Position numbers and translations under genes: made by a program
Notes under the pieces: generated by a model
The model's database searches: none
What the model was told of the DNA's origin: nothing
What the model saw: the letters and a program-made list of their open reading frames with translations, nothing else
DNA from: Ceratothoa steindachneri
Lineage: Eukaryota > Arthropoda > Malacostraca > Isopoda > Cymothoidae
DNA length: 64,000 bases
Reading direction: 5' to 3'
Assembly: GCA_963969495.1 (NCBI GenBank)
Contig: OZ018318.1
Coordinates: 177,686,246 to 177,750,245 of the forward strand
Shown here: positions 1 to 12,665 of the stretch, piece by piece
How the letters are laid out: each line of letters starts with the position of its first letter
How positions within the stretch are numbered: position 1 is the stretch's first letter

Positions 1-850
1 GCATGGCTGAACCTAGGCAAGGAGGCGGCCGACGCTGTTATCACTCGCCCCAGCTATATTTGCCTAGGGACCGATGTCATCCCCCCCCATACACACACAC
101 GGCCACCTCTCCTCGAACATTCGGGCTTTCCGCTCGAAGATTGGAATCCGGAGGACATTCCAACGAAGGAGTCGCTGACTTTTCCCCAAGATCGCGCGCG
201 CGTTTGGAGCCTCGTCACCAAACAGCAGCACTGTTAGACTTACACCTACTCTGACAAAACGAGCTTAAGGACGTTCTTACCCTCCCCCCTAGCGGCGATT
301 TAGATTCAAGTTGAAGGTTACATCGACCCATGAACTCTGCCTTAGTCAATCGGCAAGCTCCATCATCAGTGAACCATGCCATAGCCAATCGGCAAGAAAT
401 GACAAGGATTTCAAACTCCGAAGGCAACAAGTGCTCCTTCGTATGAAGCCAGTGGTAAACCGACTTCTTCCACCGCATTTCCCCTACCCTAACTGGCCCC
501 TTTTCGGCAACGAGCACATAAGGTACTTTTAACCGTTGCCGCCTGCATAATGAACTTGAATCTGGCTTATCCAATTACTCTATTATTTGTGTCAACGCCC
601 CAGTTTAAAACCCCACTTTAAATCCGCAAACTCAATCCGAACTCTTTAATCCCTTAGTTAACCTTCCTGATCGCGTGTGGGCCTTTAACGCCGTCAGGGC
701 GACCATTCTATTTAAAGCCAATTTCTATGTAAATATATATATCCTTTTGTTGTTAGTAAAGTTATATTTTCGTCATTGACTTTTTTTTTGCAACTCCACT
801 ACGTACCAGCTACCTGTTAATCTTTGTCCAACTTGCACTCTAAAATATTT
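1..850 (+). mobile_element. Degraded LTR-type element fragment, truncated by window edge
   Basis: Positions 1-231 read open in frame 1 (about 76 codons, ending at tag 229-231), but the peptide matches nothing I recognise; it may be the last piece of a retroelement protein. Around 709-717 there is a tatttaaag box. Positions 760-842 contain 'agtaaagttat' followed by a 'ccaacttgcactc' stretch. The same order of words occurs in the downstream part of the element A LTR (13500-13585), and the first word recurs in the LTR remnant at 31895. I therefore read this as the R-U5 part of a related LTR on the plus strand. No terminal CA or target duplication could be fixed. The boundaries are approximate. 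Confidence 0.4.
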
Positions 851-1936
851 GTTTAAAAGGACCCCACAAAGTTAATAATAAACCATCTCCACTAGACTCT
901 TGACCATTTCCCCTTTCACTAACGGTCTTCAGAGAAAATCCTAATACAAACTTCGAGGATTAATAACACGCATTAATAAAGAAAGTCAGATTGATAGGTA
1001 TTAAATGACGATGAGATTATTACATGGTCAACGGACCTGAGTGGCGTGCTCTCACTTATTTCAATAATTTTGGAAAAAAATTAACATACGTTTTATCAAT
1101 TAAGAAACATATAATCTGACCTTACGCCCATCAAATATTTAAAAATTCATTGAAAAGTAAAGTGGTACTACTCAACCCTACCGATCGACGGGCCGACATA
1201 GTAACTTTAGAGTCGCATTCACGCGCCTGAAAAAGGCATTTAACAAGAATTTAACTTTCGTTAACCGTACAGAAATTAACTGTCTCCCTGTTAATAGTTC
1301 TCTACCTCAAATTCGTCTTTAAATGCTTCCCTATTTAGTGCAATATTAAAAACACAAGTAATTCATAACAATTTATCCTATTTACTATTGCTGAATTTAT
1401 GAATGACATCAAAATATAACATGATATTTTAGATTTCTATTTAATAGCTGGAACATGATTTAAATATAAATACTGACTGGTTGGTTAAATGAATAATAAA
1501 GTTGTTAATTCTTACATGATGCAAAATTATGCATAGGGGTAATCATATTAGTCTAGAATTCATCAATAACCTAATTAATGGGATCAACCGAAACCTGAAA
1601 GGATTACCGCGCTTAAATTGAAGCAAACCTTAAGCATTAATGTCTTGTGGCTTCATACATTGAACAATTGTTGATATGATGTTAGCTTTTTTTTCTAAGA
1701 ATTGTAAATGAGTGAGAATTTGATGAATAAGACTAAATTATTAGTCTAGAATACAAACTGGTAACCCTTTCACTAGTCTCTAAGTGGAGTGAAACCGATA
1801 TTCTCAATTATAGACAGAGGTTGGACTTGCCACATCGAATTGAATTCCTTGTGAAGATGAAAGTCATAAAAAATACTTTAATAGGGAAAAAAACTGTTAC
1901 CTATGAACCTCAACTTTTCTCTAGTTCACTCTCTCC

Positions 1937-1980
<44 letters not shown>

Positions 1981-3480
1981 AATAAACCAGCTGTAACTTT
2001 TTTTGATCTCGTATACATATTTGAGCTTTTTTAAACTGGGTTTATAATTATTCATAATATTATTTAATCTTATCGTTTAGATTATATTATAAAAATGATT
2101 TCATTTTTAACTTCTTTACACTTCCTGTTATTTTAATAATTTTAATAAATATATCAACCTTATTCTGTTTCCAATGAATGAAGTCGTTAATTTACACTCA
2201 TTCGCCTTATTTTTGGTAAATAATCGCTTTCCTTTAATAAAAGAGTTTTTAGAAGTAAACCTACTTGTTAATATAATTTCATTTAATTCAATTTTCTTTT
2301 TTCGTCTAGTGCTTTGGGGTTATAAGAAATATAAAATAAAAATACGCAAAATTTCCTAATTGGTCGAAGATAAAGAAGAGAACAAGGCAATGGAATAAGG
2401 CATAGGAATTACCAAATATTAGAAGATAAATTCTGGCAGGTGGTTCCCTGATTTCTTACATCACATGATTATTAACTATCAATTTTTCATAAAGAGTTCT
2501 AGTGCATTTATTAATTTAAGGGGTTAACTGATTTCAAGCTTTTAATACTAATTTGCTCTAGATTGTATTTCAGTAATCTTTTCATAATTTCACGCATTTT
2601 TAAAGCAATATTCTTAAAGCCTACTAAGCGCCTAGTGAATGTGTAATTTAGGTGAAATTCAGGTTTTTGAAAAAGATCAAGTATGGTGTTAGCTGAGTAA
2701 AAGCTAATTTTTCCATAACATTTATAATGGTTTTGGCGTCATTGCGATCTCTGGGTGAAATTCATCTTTACTCAAGAAAAGAGAGCAAAAGAGAATATGC
2801 AGAAATAACCCGTGAGCCCTAAATAAGAACACCTCCATCATCCTGAGACTACAAAACCGCAAATGTTTGCGAATGAACGAATTCGTCATTATTCAAATGA
2901 AGAAACCAGCAATTAATGTGCAACTCCAGCTCAAAACCATACTTCCGATAAATCAGTGTCTCCGCGTCGACCGCGGCTAATAAAAATCGCAATTCCATTT
3001 AATTATTGAATATTATCTGAATTAAAATTTTTCCTTGAATGTGTCTGGTCATTTTGCAGCGCTTACGTCCAAAAAAGGCAATTATTCTATAGCGCCTATG
3101 ATTTAAACGTTAGTTTGTCCTTAAAAAATTTCCTTAGCTGTGATGTGTCAATTTTGTAACCCTTATGTTCAAATAGAAAAACAAGCAGTGCCTATGTTTT
3201 GGACGTTAGATTGTCCTTAAAATTTTACTGAACTTTGAGGGTTAGTTTGGGATCCCTTATGTTTAAGTTGAAAAGTATACATAGTGAATCATTCTGTAAG
3301 TCATTCCATTTCTGTTCATTCCCTGAAAATGACCGACCACGGTTAAAAGACGTCTCCAAATCAAATATGTCTTTTACGAAAAAAATTTCTCTCCTACAAC
3401 ACCCACACAAAAAACTTGTAAGAAAAATGAAAAGAATACAAGTTAAAATCAATAAGGCTGCCACTGCTGGGACTGACTTC
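851..3480. other. AT-rich spacer, no gene seen
   Basis: Only short stop-limited frames (up to 61-89 codons) occur, with no recognisable protein. Apart from the CT microsatellite at 1929-1980, I see poly-A/T-rich unique-looking sequence. 3060-3240 holds two loosely similar stretches about a 'gttagtttgtccttaaaa' / 'gttagattgtccttaaaa' word, probably old duplication debris. Confidence 0.6.
1929..1980. repeat. (CT)n microsatellite
   Basis: Nearly pure CT dinucleotide tract of about 50 bases with two or three interruptions at its left end. Confidence 0.95.
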
Positions 3481-3498
3481 AACAGTGCTTTTATATAT

Positions 3499-3514
3499 TA
3501 TTAGGGTGGTTCTT
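3499..3514 (+). repeat. Left terminal inverted repeat of the DNA transposon
   Basis: TATTAGGGTGGTTCTT, the exact reverse complement of 6961-6976. The outer two bases may belong to the TA-rich target rather than to the element. Confidence 0.85.
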
Positions 3515-3650
3515 ATTTGTATGTTAATTTTTTTACGAAATATCAACCTCTCACCCTCTCATTTATTTATCTATTGGTAGTAATTAATCTATGCAAAATA
3601 TCAGTCTGATATATTATCATTTAAGGTGTGCTCAATGCAGATGTGGTTTT

Positions 3651-3862
3651 TACGCCTTGCCGCGGGTGGAAAAAAGCTGTCCGCAGGTTTCGGCCATGTT
3701 GTTGTATATGTAAAATAGGCTCTATTTAGCTTATTTCTTGATAAAATCAGAGCTGCCTTTTCACTGAGAGGGAGAAAGGGACGTCCTGCATCATCGGAGG
3801 AGCACAAGTGCTCTTAATACATTGGATTTTTTAGCCTTGCCATATGTCCGCAGGTTTGGGCC
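3651..3862 (+). repeat. Subterminal direct repeats of the DNA transposon
   Basis: Two copies of a 'gccttgcc...tgtccgcaggttt(c/g)ggcc' block lie at 3651-3695 and 3831-3862, inside the left end of the transposon. Subterminal repeats of this sort are common transposase-binding sites in hAT-like elements; binding here is inference. Confidence 0.5.
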
Positions 3863-4421
3863 GGTTTTTCAAATATTTGGCAACCCTGAGCTCCAGAGGT
3901 GCGATTTGAGATTTATAAAGTAAGGCTTTTACGCACTTTTACACAGTATTCTACCCATACAGTTTTTAAAAAATATCTTATATATGACATTAGTGCAGAT
4001 GGACAATTTGGCACATTAGTGCGACATTTTGTAGCACTTAGACATAAGAAAAATTCCACTACTCCAATTGGCTTCAATATACAGCTCTAATGCTTATACA
4101 CATTTAGTTAGCCTGTTGGGCAATTACTGTAGTAAATGGGAAGTATCTGATCTGAAGTATGTATATCTTCAGAAGGGCCATGTTTATTCAGCTGTAAATT
4201 ATGGTATAAAAATTAATATTTTAATGGATTTATGATATATAAATCATTTGACATGGCTCACAATGTCCTCCTAGATATAAGCAGAAACATTCTTTAACTC
4301 TGGATCACACAAGCAATTTGGACAAAGTATGTTGTTTTAATAGACTTTTTAATTATAAGAGGTTAAAAGTCAAATAGGTCGTCCCTATCAAGTTAAATCA
4401 TAAACACTTGTTTTTTTTTAG

Positions 4422-6476
4422 ATGCAAGATGACAACTTTGCGGGAACAAGACAATGTATATTTGCTGGCAAACAAGAAAGAATCTCTGTCGGGCTGCAAG
4501 CTTCCATCCAAAGGCGACTTACTCGGAGTATATCTGCAGCACATGGCGAAAAAGGTATGGTGAATCATGAAGCAGCAGTACAGACTAAGAAGAAGGTCGA
4601 AAACTTTGGAGGGAAGGCCCGCATTCTCATTCGGCCTTTTCATCATGCTGTTAAGAAGCTTGAAGGCTTTGTGTCAGAATGGAAGGCCTTAAAGAAGAAT
4701 AGGGGGCGAAGGAGTAAAACACAGGAGAAGAATAAAGAGAAATTTTGCGACACCTTGAATGATCTTTACGACATAGGCCACCAAGATGCACTAAAGTTGA
4801 TACAGATCACAGAAGATAAAGCATTACTTAAGGCACAGTAGGAAAAGAGGAGGCGAAGAAGCATGGCAGGAGTTGACATTAAGCTGGCAATGAAAGAAAA
4901 GGAGAATTCAAAACAAGAAGAGAGGAAGCTACGGAGGATTGCAAAGCAACAGGGCGAAGCAGGTCAGTATGAGAGAAGTGTCGCCATGGAGAACTCTTCC
5001 TGTAGCTTCTAAGCTGGAGAAAATGAGACAGATGGAACTACTGCAGAAGCAGGCCCAAACCCCCGGGGGAAGCGTAAAAGAGGAAAGAAGGGCATTCTGA
5101 GACCGGACGTCCTTACAAACCTGGATCGAACCAAGACCAGTGATCGTTACGCATTACAAACTCTTTCTGCTGTGCTCCATGCTTCTGGTCAACTGATTGA
5201 CACGTTCATAGTCAGCCAATGTTCCATTCTCTTTGCTCGACAGCAACACTATAAGGATCGTTCTGCAGATCTCAAGCACGAGTTTTATTGTGAACAGCCC
5301 TTAACACTTCATTAGGACGGAAAAATTATGGCTGAACTGAGAGGAGACGGGAAAGTGGCAGGCTCCTCATCATTGTGTCTGGAAAATCCGTTGAACAGTT
5401 GCTTTGCGTACCCAAGTTGTCAGCTGGAAATGGTTAAGCAATGGCAGAAGCAATATCTGAAGTGGTTACAGATTGGAGTTTGGAGAACTGGATTAGTACC
5501 ATTTGCTCCAACACAACTTCGAGTAACAGGCAGAAAGAATGGCGCCTTCATTTTTTTTCAGCAGATGATGGGAAAGAAGCTGCTGCACTTAGCATGTCGC
5601 CATCATATTAAAGAAATACTGCTGGAAGAGTTGTTCTCGTCAACATTAGATCATAATCCTGTCTAGACATTGTTATCTTCAAGAGATTCAAAAGTCACTG
5701 GCACCAAATATCTTTGACTGAATACAAGCTAGGAATCAATGACGCTAATGTCGCCAGTGCTTTGACGGATATTACAGGAAACATCATTGAGTTCTGCTCA
5801 CAACAATTTGAGGAAGTTCATCCTAGAGAAGATTGTCAGGAGCTATTGAAACTAACGATCATTTACTTTAATGGAATTCCAACTAGAGGAGTTCATTTTG
5901 CCAAACCAGGGGTAATGCATCATGCCCGCTTAATGGCGCTACTAATTTATGCACTAAAGATTTTTGTCTTCAGGGATGTATTCAGTCTAACCACCCGCGA
6001 ACTGAAAGGCATGAAGGAACTCTGTCTTGGGAGTGAATCACTATGTGAAGTCTTGTTTCAGCTGCTGTCTCCCAAAAACTTGGCCAGAAAGTGATTTTGA
6101 ATTCTTGAAATCGTTTGGTGCTGATAATGACAGAGTTGCAAAAGGTGAACTCAAGAAGCTGACCAACCAACTGCGATATTTGAGTAAAGAGCTGATGGCA
6201 TTAGCCTTCTTTGATACAGCTGTCACAGTGGCTGAGAAGAAGGTGGTGGTTGCTGCTATGGAAAACGGAGGAGACCAGGAGCCAGTGGAGATGGTAAATG
6301 GGGATCTGCTAACCATTGGAATGAAGAATTTGAGTGATTTTTTCAAAAAGAACATTTGGCAGTTCTTCGATATTCAAGATCTCATTCAGGAGTTCATTAC
6401 TGAAGATACTAGTAACTGGGCCGATAACAGAACATACATCTCCACAGAGGAGATTGCGAAGACCCTGACTGACTAA
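4422..6476 (+). pseudogene. Decayed transposase of the TIR element
   Basis: A T-rich tract ending in 'ag' just before 4422 could be a splice acceptor. Open segments follow: 4429-4560 (frame 1, contains 'LPSKGDLLGVYLQHMAKK'), 4560-4841 (frame 0, contains 'EWKALKKNRGRRSKTQEK' and 'DLYDIGHQDAL'), 5100-5666 and 5714-6476. The family has an 'LHWDGK' block carrying a first catalytic-type Asp; here at about 5313 the Trp codon is tag, giving LH*DGK. Further on come 'LHLACRHHIKEILLEELF' (about 5580-5635), then 'FKRFKSHW' across another break, and a 'YFNGI' block. At least four disruptions (frameshifts near 4560 and 5700, stops near 4841 and 5313) make it inactive. I recognise the protein as a transposase family common in invertebrate genomes, probably hAT-related; the exact family is uncertain. 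Confidence 0.75.
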
Positions 6477-6960
6477 TGATGTGGCGGCAGAGAGGCATAG
6501 CGCTTATCCAGGAATATAATGAACTCCTGTTAAATACTAAAGAACAGACACAGTTCATTATGCCATCGTCAGAGAGCACCGAAGGCAGTTTTGGAGAGCC
6601 ACAATAGTACTTTAGTTGAAGGACTCGTCGCACTGTAGTGAAGATCTGCCAAATCAGACCCTATTTTGTTGTTACAATTTCACATTTGGAAGGCAGTGGC
6701 CTAGATTTGTTTAAATCATTATCATAAAAGTTTAGAGTGCTCTATTTTCTGTTCAGTACTGTAAGTGGTGAAATGTAATATTGTGAGTTTAAGTTATATC
6801 ATCACTGTATTTAATTGCATTATGGTAGTTAGGAACAAAATTTAATTTCATTGAGCACACCCTAAGCGTAATCTAATCTCAATAAAATTTGGCCTACTTC
6901 AATTTATGAAATGGAATAGATTAAAGGGGTAGGAGGTAAAGAATTCGAAAGTAAAAAAAA

Positions 6961-6976
6961 AAGAACCACCCTAATA
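6961..6976 (-). repeat. Right terminal inverted repeat of the DNA transposon
   Basis: AAGAACCACCCTAATA, exact reverse complement of the left end at 3499-3514. It is immediately followed by (TA)n. Confidence 0.85.

Positions 6977-7045
<69 letters not shown>
6974..7045. repeat. (TA)n microsatellite
   Basis: About 70 bases of TA dinucleotides with one 'ca' interruption. It lies exactly between the right end of the TIR transposon and repeat R. Confidence 0.95.
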
Positions 7046-7049
<4 letters not shown>

Positions 7050-8334
7050 TTATTTGTTTTATTAATTTTTAATAAACCAAATAAACTTTGTCTTGAGGTG
7101 TAGGTTCGTACCTCAGTGATCGCTTGAGGATCGTTCTCTAAGAGTGCTAAACTTTATTTTTATTTTAAGGAATGAATAGAAGAGATTTCTTTTTTGATTT
7201 TATCAATTATTGCAACTTTAACTCGTTCGAGGATAATTAAAACAGTGTTTTTACTTAAAAAAATAGACTTTAATGAACATAAGCCCTCTCACTAAATAAC
7301 ATAAAAAAATGCAAATCTAATACAGGTCAAAAAGAAAATATGATTATTGGGCGAGCTCTCAAGAATAGATTCAAGATAGAATTTTACAGGGGAACAATTT
7401 TAAGTTAATATCTTCGTCTTTGGCCAGACATCCAATAAACAAATTATTAAGCAGGGGGACATAAACAACAGGATTATTCTTTACTTACATAAGGTAATGG
7501 AGATTAATGCCAGTGACCAGTTAGGATATCTTCGGAGATTTTGTTCCGGAGAGGCGTAGCTCGATTAGTTGGTTGTTTGCTTAATAGATGGCGTTTGTCG
7601 ACCTGCCTGTCTATTTGACGGGTGGAGTCACGAGGAATCTGGGTTGGGTAGAGGCTCAGGCGAAAGCTTATTCCTTCTACTTTTAGGCGGTTGGGGCAAA
7701 GTTGACCTCGTTTTCTTCCAGACGAGATAAAATCGTTGTCTTCTATTTTTTCTATCTAGTTGGGGTTTGTTTAACTCAGATAGAGTAAGATTTGGAGTCC
7801 TCAAACTGGATAGATTGATACTCAATAATCTTGGGGCTCGATCGGCGCCGAGCTTTCTTGGTACCATCTGGTTTTTTACAAGGACTGCAAGTTCTCCTTA
7901 ACTTGCAGATAACTTTCTACCAGTGATTTTTCTGTTTTCTTCTCGAACTCGAAAAATCCTATGTCAACCGGTGACTTTCTTGTCTCTTCTGTTAGAACTA
8001 ACAAAAAGCCTTGCTTTTGAGGGTCAACATGTTATATACCCAAATTACTTCCGCAGGGTAATGGGGAGGTGGAGGAGGAACTCGCAAGGTGAGACTTCAG
8101 GATGGTCTCTCGTGCAGGGCATCTAGTAGCTCTGAGAGAGGGTAATACGAGATCGGCACTTTGTACTTTTGAATGGTTGTTTATCAGTACACCCTCGAAG
8201 AGCCTGCCTTTTGAGCTGAGGTCAGGAATCTGTCTCGTAGAATTTACCCTTGTGGCCGTTCTCCTATGTTACTGGAGAACATCGGAGGGGCAAAGCTAAA
8301 CCCAGATTTCTTTTGTTATTATTTCCTTGGCCCC
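7046..8334 (-). repeat. Dispersed repeat R, copy 1 (LTR-like, unclassified)
   Basis: About 1.29 kb that recurs at 51195-52457 in the same orientation with only scattered substitutions and small indels (shared words include 'gtaggttcgt', 'gatcgcttgaggatcgtt', 'gcgtagctcg', 'cagtcatttttctg'-like and 'gtcaggaatctgtctcgta'). Both copies end at the same point in a (TA)n run. On the minus strand there is a 'gggtatataaca' box near 8030, which would fit an LTR promoter, hence the minus-strand guess. No coding region is recognised; a 79-codon minus frame at 7628-7867 is not conserved enough to call. Could be a solo LTR or a non-autonomous element. Confidence 0.65.
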
Positions 8335-8335
8335 G

Positions 8336-8378
<43 letters not shown>

Positions 8379-8380
8379 CT
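8335..8380. repeat. (TA)n followed by poly-T
   Basis: TA dinucleotides to about 8362, then a run of T. It marks the right edge of repeat R, as in the second copy. Confidence 0.9.
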
Positions 8381-8469
8381 GTGTCGTGAAGTTTGGAGAA
8401 CATTACCTATTTCTTGATGTAAAAGATAGTTTTGATCATTATAGGATTCTTTTAGAGGAAATAAATTAA

Positions 8470-9420
8470 ATTGGTCGAGTCTCCGTTAGATTCTATCTCG
8501 CTCTATCTTTAACATTTGAGACTGAATTATTCTAATATAAGATGTTGTTAGAGTGGTTTCGCCTTGTTTGGTTCGGTAATTTTAGATAATAAATTTTAAA
8601 TTAGTTTGTGTTATGGTTAGGTTGACATGGCTTTGCTTAGTTTAGGCTTAAATTGGTTAGATTAGATAAAATTAGATATGTTTATTTTAAATTAAAATTA
8701 GGTTAGATCAGGATAGAATGAGCTGGATTAGGCTAATTAAGGTATGAGCAAAATGGATCAAATCGGTATTAAACTTGCAGTAGAAGAATAGCGATGCTAT
8801 AGCACTAAATATATTACTGGATTTCTTCATAACACATCGATATAAGTAAAAATATAGCTATTCGTCTTAAGTACATAAGTAGCCTGAATATGCATATTTT
8901 CAAAGTGGGCTAATATTCTTAATGTCTCCCCTAAATAAACTCTTTAGTAATTATTTAAACTTTAAGTGTTGAATAAAAGAGTGGAAGGAATTTCAAATTT
9001 TATGCAATTCCCATAGTAACTATGCAACATAGATTGTTTGAATAATAATTTGTTTTGGGGGAGTTTTCAACAGAATTTGATTTCAAATATTTGTTGAAAA
9101 GTCTGAAGAAAATAAAGTCCTATTTTAATGTCTTGTATTATAGCCAATAAACTATAACTATGAGATTTATTTTGTGTGATTCGTGAACAAATTTTGTTTC
9201 GTTTTTAGGGGCTTGAAGTTGACACGCACTTGTATTAAAGGTATTTATTGATTATATTTGTAAAAACATTCTTTCTTTTAGTGAGCAATTTTTCTGTGTG
9301 AACACAAGCTTAAAAATATATTACAAGTGGATGGTAATCACACAAAGATCACTGGTGCGAGTAAATTCATCACAACCCAATATGTAGATTTTTCTTTCAT
9401 TCTCTCTCTCAGCATCTTAG
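8470..9420. other. AT-rich spacer, no gene seen
   Basis: No open frame worth reporting. 8570-8760 is enriched in degenerate ggttag/ttagatt words, too irregular to be called a satellite. Confidence 0.6.
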
Positions 9421-9429
9421 TCGCTGAAG

Positions 9430-10980
9430 ATGGTTATGGCGTCACAGGAAAACTGGAGGAGTGGATGTAACCAAAGTCAAATAATTGAAAAAAGGAAAAA
9501 CAGAAAAGTTCGAATTAAGGAAAGAAGAGAGGAAGAAGAGCTACACAAAGTGAAAAGGGGCAAAAAAATTACTTTTTAGACGAAGCGTTGGATGAAGAAA
9601 CCCCATTTCCTGACATTTACATATGATGATGAATCGAAGAAAGTTTTTGCGAGAACAGAAAACATTATACCAATAACAATAATTGCGATATAAGCAGATC
9701 CGTCTTCTGTGTCAAACAGAGCTGCTCCTGCTGCTGTTATTAGTAGTGCAGCCCTATTCGACTATGGTTTTATAAATTCAGAAGACCGCTCCCATATAAT
9801 TGACCATCGCAATGTCTGGATGGCACGAAATAAGTTGAGGAAGAATTTCACCAAATCTGAATGTTTGTGAGATAAGAAAATTAATGCTTTGTTTTCTGAT
9901 TTGGAGAAGAGACACAACACTAACTAAAAAGAAGAAAGGGAACAAATTGCATAGCGCTAGAGAAATTTAAGATCTCTATGTGTCTATAAGAGATCCTCGT
10001 ACTGTTTATTTACATCAAATAACTATTAAACGAGGAACAGGTCCATGTATTGTAGACGTACTGATTAAATGGATTGTTGAAAATGATATTAAAGATGAGA
10101 TAAAGGCTGTGGGAGATTACAGCACAGCAACTAATACTTGCTACAAGAATGAAGCCAAAGTAGGGCTGGAATGTTAATTAATGTACATTGTCATTTTCAG
10201 TGGATCATCTGCAGCGTACATCTAAATGAGATTTCTTTGAGGCACCTGTGTAGGAAATATAAAAGGTCCAACAAAATGTGGAACTCAATGATAAGGACTA
10301 CTCGGTAAAGCTTGAACCACTGGTGAAACTCAACCAGTATCCCAAGTTATTTTCCATATAATACTAAAAGAGCTCGTCATCTATATGTATATGTGAATGA
10401 GCTTAGTCGGCACCAAGCTTACCTGCACATAATTATCAGTACTATTCGAATTTGTGTATTTGACGATGATCTCCTACATATAAACCCATGCAAGATGGCT
10501 CACAACTGCCAGCAGAATATGTCGACTTTATTTGTTCACATAAAAACCTGATAATGACTTATAGGTCATCAGGTAGTTTGCCGTGTGTCACTATTGGTCC
10601 ATCTGTTTTCACATCAAATTCTCTCCGAAATGCATGGAGGGATCAAAACATCTCCTGGAACAGATCAATCTTATGCGAATAAGAACGACCTTTTGGCCAT
10701 TCTGGCAGACGTTGATCAGAAGAACAAGAAATTAGCTATTGACTGAATCAAGATGCTATAAGAAATTACTTTGTATGGGAAAGAGATTTCAGGGCACCAA
10801 TAATAGATAAGACTGCTAAGGACTTAAGATATCTACTTCCCTCTGAAGAGGAAGTCAGGTTTGAGCCAACACTTGCAATGCATCTATCTAATGCGGACCT
10901 GCAATATATTGTGGTCGAGCTGCCCTCTATTGGAGATAAATCGCATATTTTCATTCAAAGGTGTAGAAGTGAAAAATGAA
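9430..10980 (+). pseudogene. Decayed transposase-like gene, family uncertain
   Basis: Short plus-strand frames line up as one broken gene: a Lys/Glu-rich N-terminal stretch (9430-9580), a block around 9727-9870, an open block 9980-10177, and blocks at 10488-10682 and 10740-10975. The 9980-10177 block has 'VDVLIKWIVENDIKDEIKAV' and then 'GDYSTATNT'. This resembles the 'GDST..NTG' region of a transposase-like family widespread in invertebrates. The resemblance is from memory and moderate. There are many stops and frameshifts and no inverted repeats were found, so element boundaries are unknown. It could also be another decayed element gene. Confidence 0.4.
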
Positions 10981-12665
10981 TATATTAAGAGAAAAGGCAC
11001 ATAAATTAATGTCCCGGTAATTATTGTAAAACGGATACAGCTAACAAGTAAATATTAATACTAAGACGAAATTGAATGTTTATTTAACTGATTCGCACAT
11101 TGACGAGCTGGAGATTTTTGAAGCTTGATGCTCCAGAAGGAAAGGCAGTAAAATAGACGAAAATGATTTTATTTAGGTTTACAAGAGAAGTACATAGATT
11201 GACCATTTTTGTTCTTGTGGAAGTGATTGTCCGTGATTTTGAAACGATTTAACAAAGAATTATCTAGTGTTCGAGGACTCTCCAAGGCAAATGCATGGTA
11301 GCTCCCTTTCAAGCCTACTTGATGTGCTTTTATTTGGATACCGGAAATAGCTAAAGGATCACTGTCATACATCATCTTGAGTACCTTTCTATTGCAATTA
11401 AGTGAAATGGAAGCGAGATAATTGGACGATATCTTCATCAAATTAATTTGAGTAAAATCTCTTTCATTCAAATTGTACTAATTCCGAGTATAAAAAATAG
11501 AGTTAGGTATTAACCAACGCAGGAGATGTTGAGAGTTTGTACATAAGAAATTAAAAAGTATTCTTACTCTTTGGTATAGACCATTGATTTCTTAGATAAA
11601 TGAAGTTTATTTTCTTCGACACAGAGTTCGTAGAGATTGAGTTGTCATAAACCAATTTTTAATTACTTTCCTTTTAACGTAGTAAAATGAGTATTAGATG
11701 GTCATTATTTAGGTAGCGATTTCCTTAGCCGTAGTCGAATCCCTAGGTATATGAACAAAGCTTTTTCATTTAAGGGTATTAAGCCCAGTGTAAGGATGGT
11801 CTAAGTAATAAACCAAAAATGGAATTAGGGATAGCCAATGGTAATTTATTTACCTTAAACGTATTTTAGCAGCTGCTCTTCATTGATTTTGTATATTTAA
11901 TATTTAGTTTGAGATATTTACATAATCATTATGTTGTTGTAATCGTAATGGTATGATATGGGGGAGAGTTTTAAGGGAAAATGTTTATCCAGCAATTCTT
12001 ACTCACAAACAGATAAATTTAGACGTGGCCTGATTCAACTTTCGTGATATGGTTAATTTGGGGTAAGAAAATTGTGGAATTCTGGAATTGTGTAACGTTT
12101 TGGGCAACTAGAGTTACCATATTAATTTATTTATTTAAGTTTTGTTCTTAGAAAGTTAATTAAATCTTTGTCTCTACTTACGGAAAATTGAATATAAATT
12201 TGCATACGAGTATATGCAAAAAATAATTAAAGAATTTGGTTGATTAATCAAAACGCGTAACCCAGTTTGTTATTAATTAAGTCTTTCGAAATTTCTCACC
12301 AGGGTGCCCAGTTCTCGGTTAAATCCCAGGTCGGGAGTAGAATGACAAGTCCATCATTTAATTTCATCCTCGGGAATTAATAAGATTTTGGCATAGTTTT
12401 GAATAGGGCCTTAAATATATGTAAAGTTTGAAGGATTTTTAATTGTCAGTTAACATAATTACACAAAGAATGTTATAAATTCACTGAATTAACGTGGGTA
12501 AAATATCTTAAGAAGGTTTTATTGAGCTCTAAACGTGAAACAAACTTAATAGTTCCTTAATATTTTCTTCGCCCCCGAAATTCAAACCAAGTAAAATTTA
12601 TGTTTTCCCAGTCAGTCTTGTCTCAATCTTAGTTATCTGTATAACAACTTTTGATGGTTAATAAA
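10981..12665. other. AT-rich spacer, no gene seen
   Basis: Contains one 100-codon minus frame (11169-11471) with no recognisable motif and no neighbour support. I see no repeats or RNA genes before the LTR at 12666. Confidence 0.6.

Larger units (their letters stand above)
3501..6974 (+). mobile_element. DNA transposon with terminal inverted repeats, transposase broken
   Basis: A 3.47-kb unit is bounded by exact inverted repeats (3499-3514 and 6961-6976, core TAGGGTGGTTCTT) and contains one decayed transposase gene on the plus strand. The terminus TAGGG fits the loose YARNG terminal consensus of hAT elements, so hAT-like is the best superfamily guess. The 8 bases outside the two ends are both TA-rich but not identical, so no target duplication can be demonstrated. 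The right flank runs straight into a (TA)n tract. Superfamily assignment is inference; the element itself is well supported by the ends plus the internal protein. Confidence 0.8.

Noticed and set aside
8570..8760. Telomere-like TTAGG repeats
   Set aside because: The ggttag/ttagatt words are irregular with no constant period.
9430..10980. Host gene with introns
   Set aside because: The breaks are stops and frameshifts inside conserved-looking blocks, without matching splice signals.
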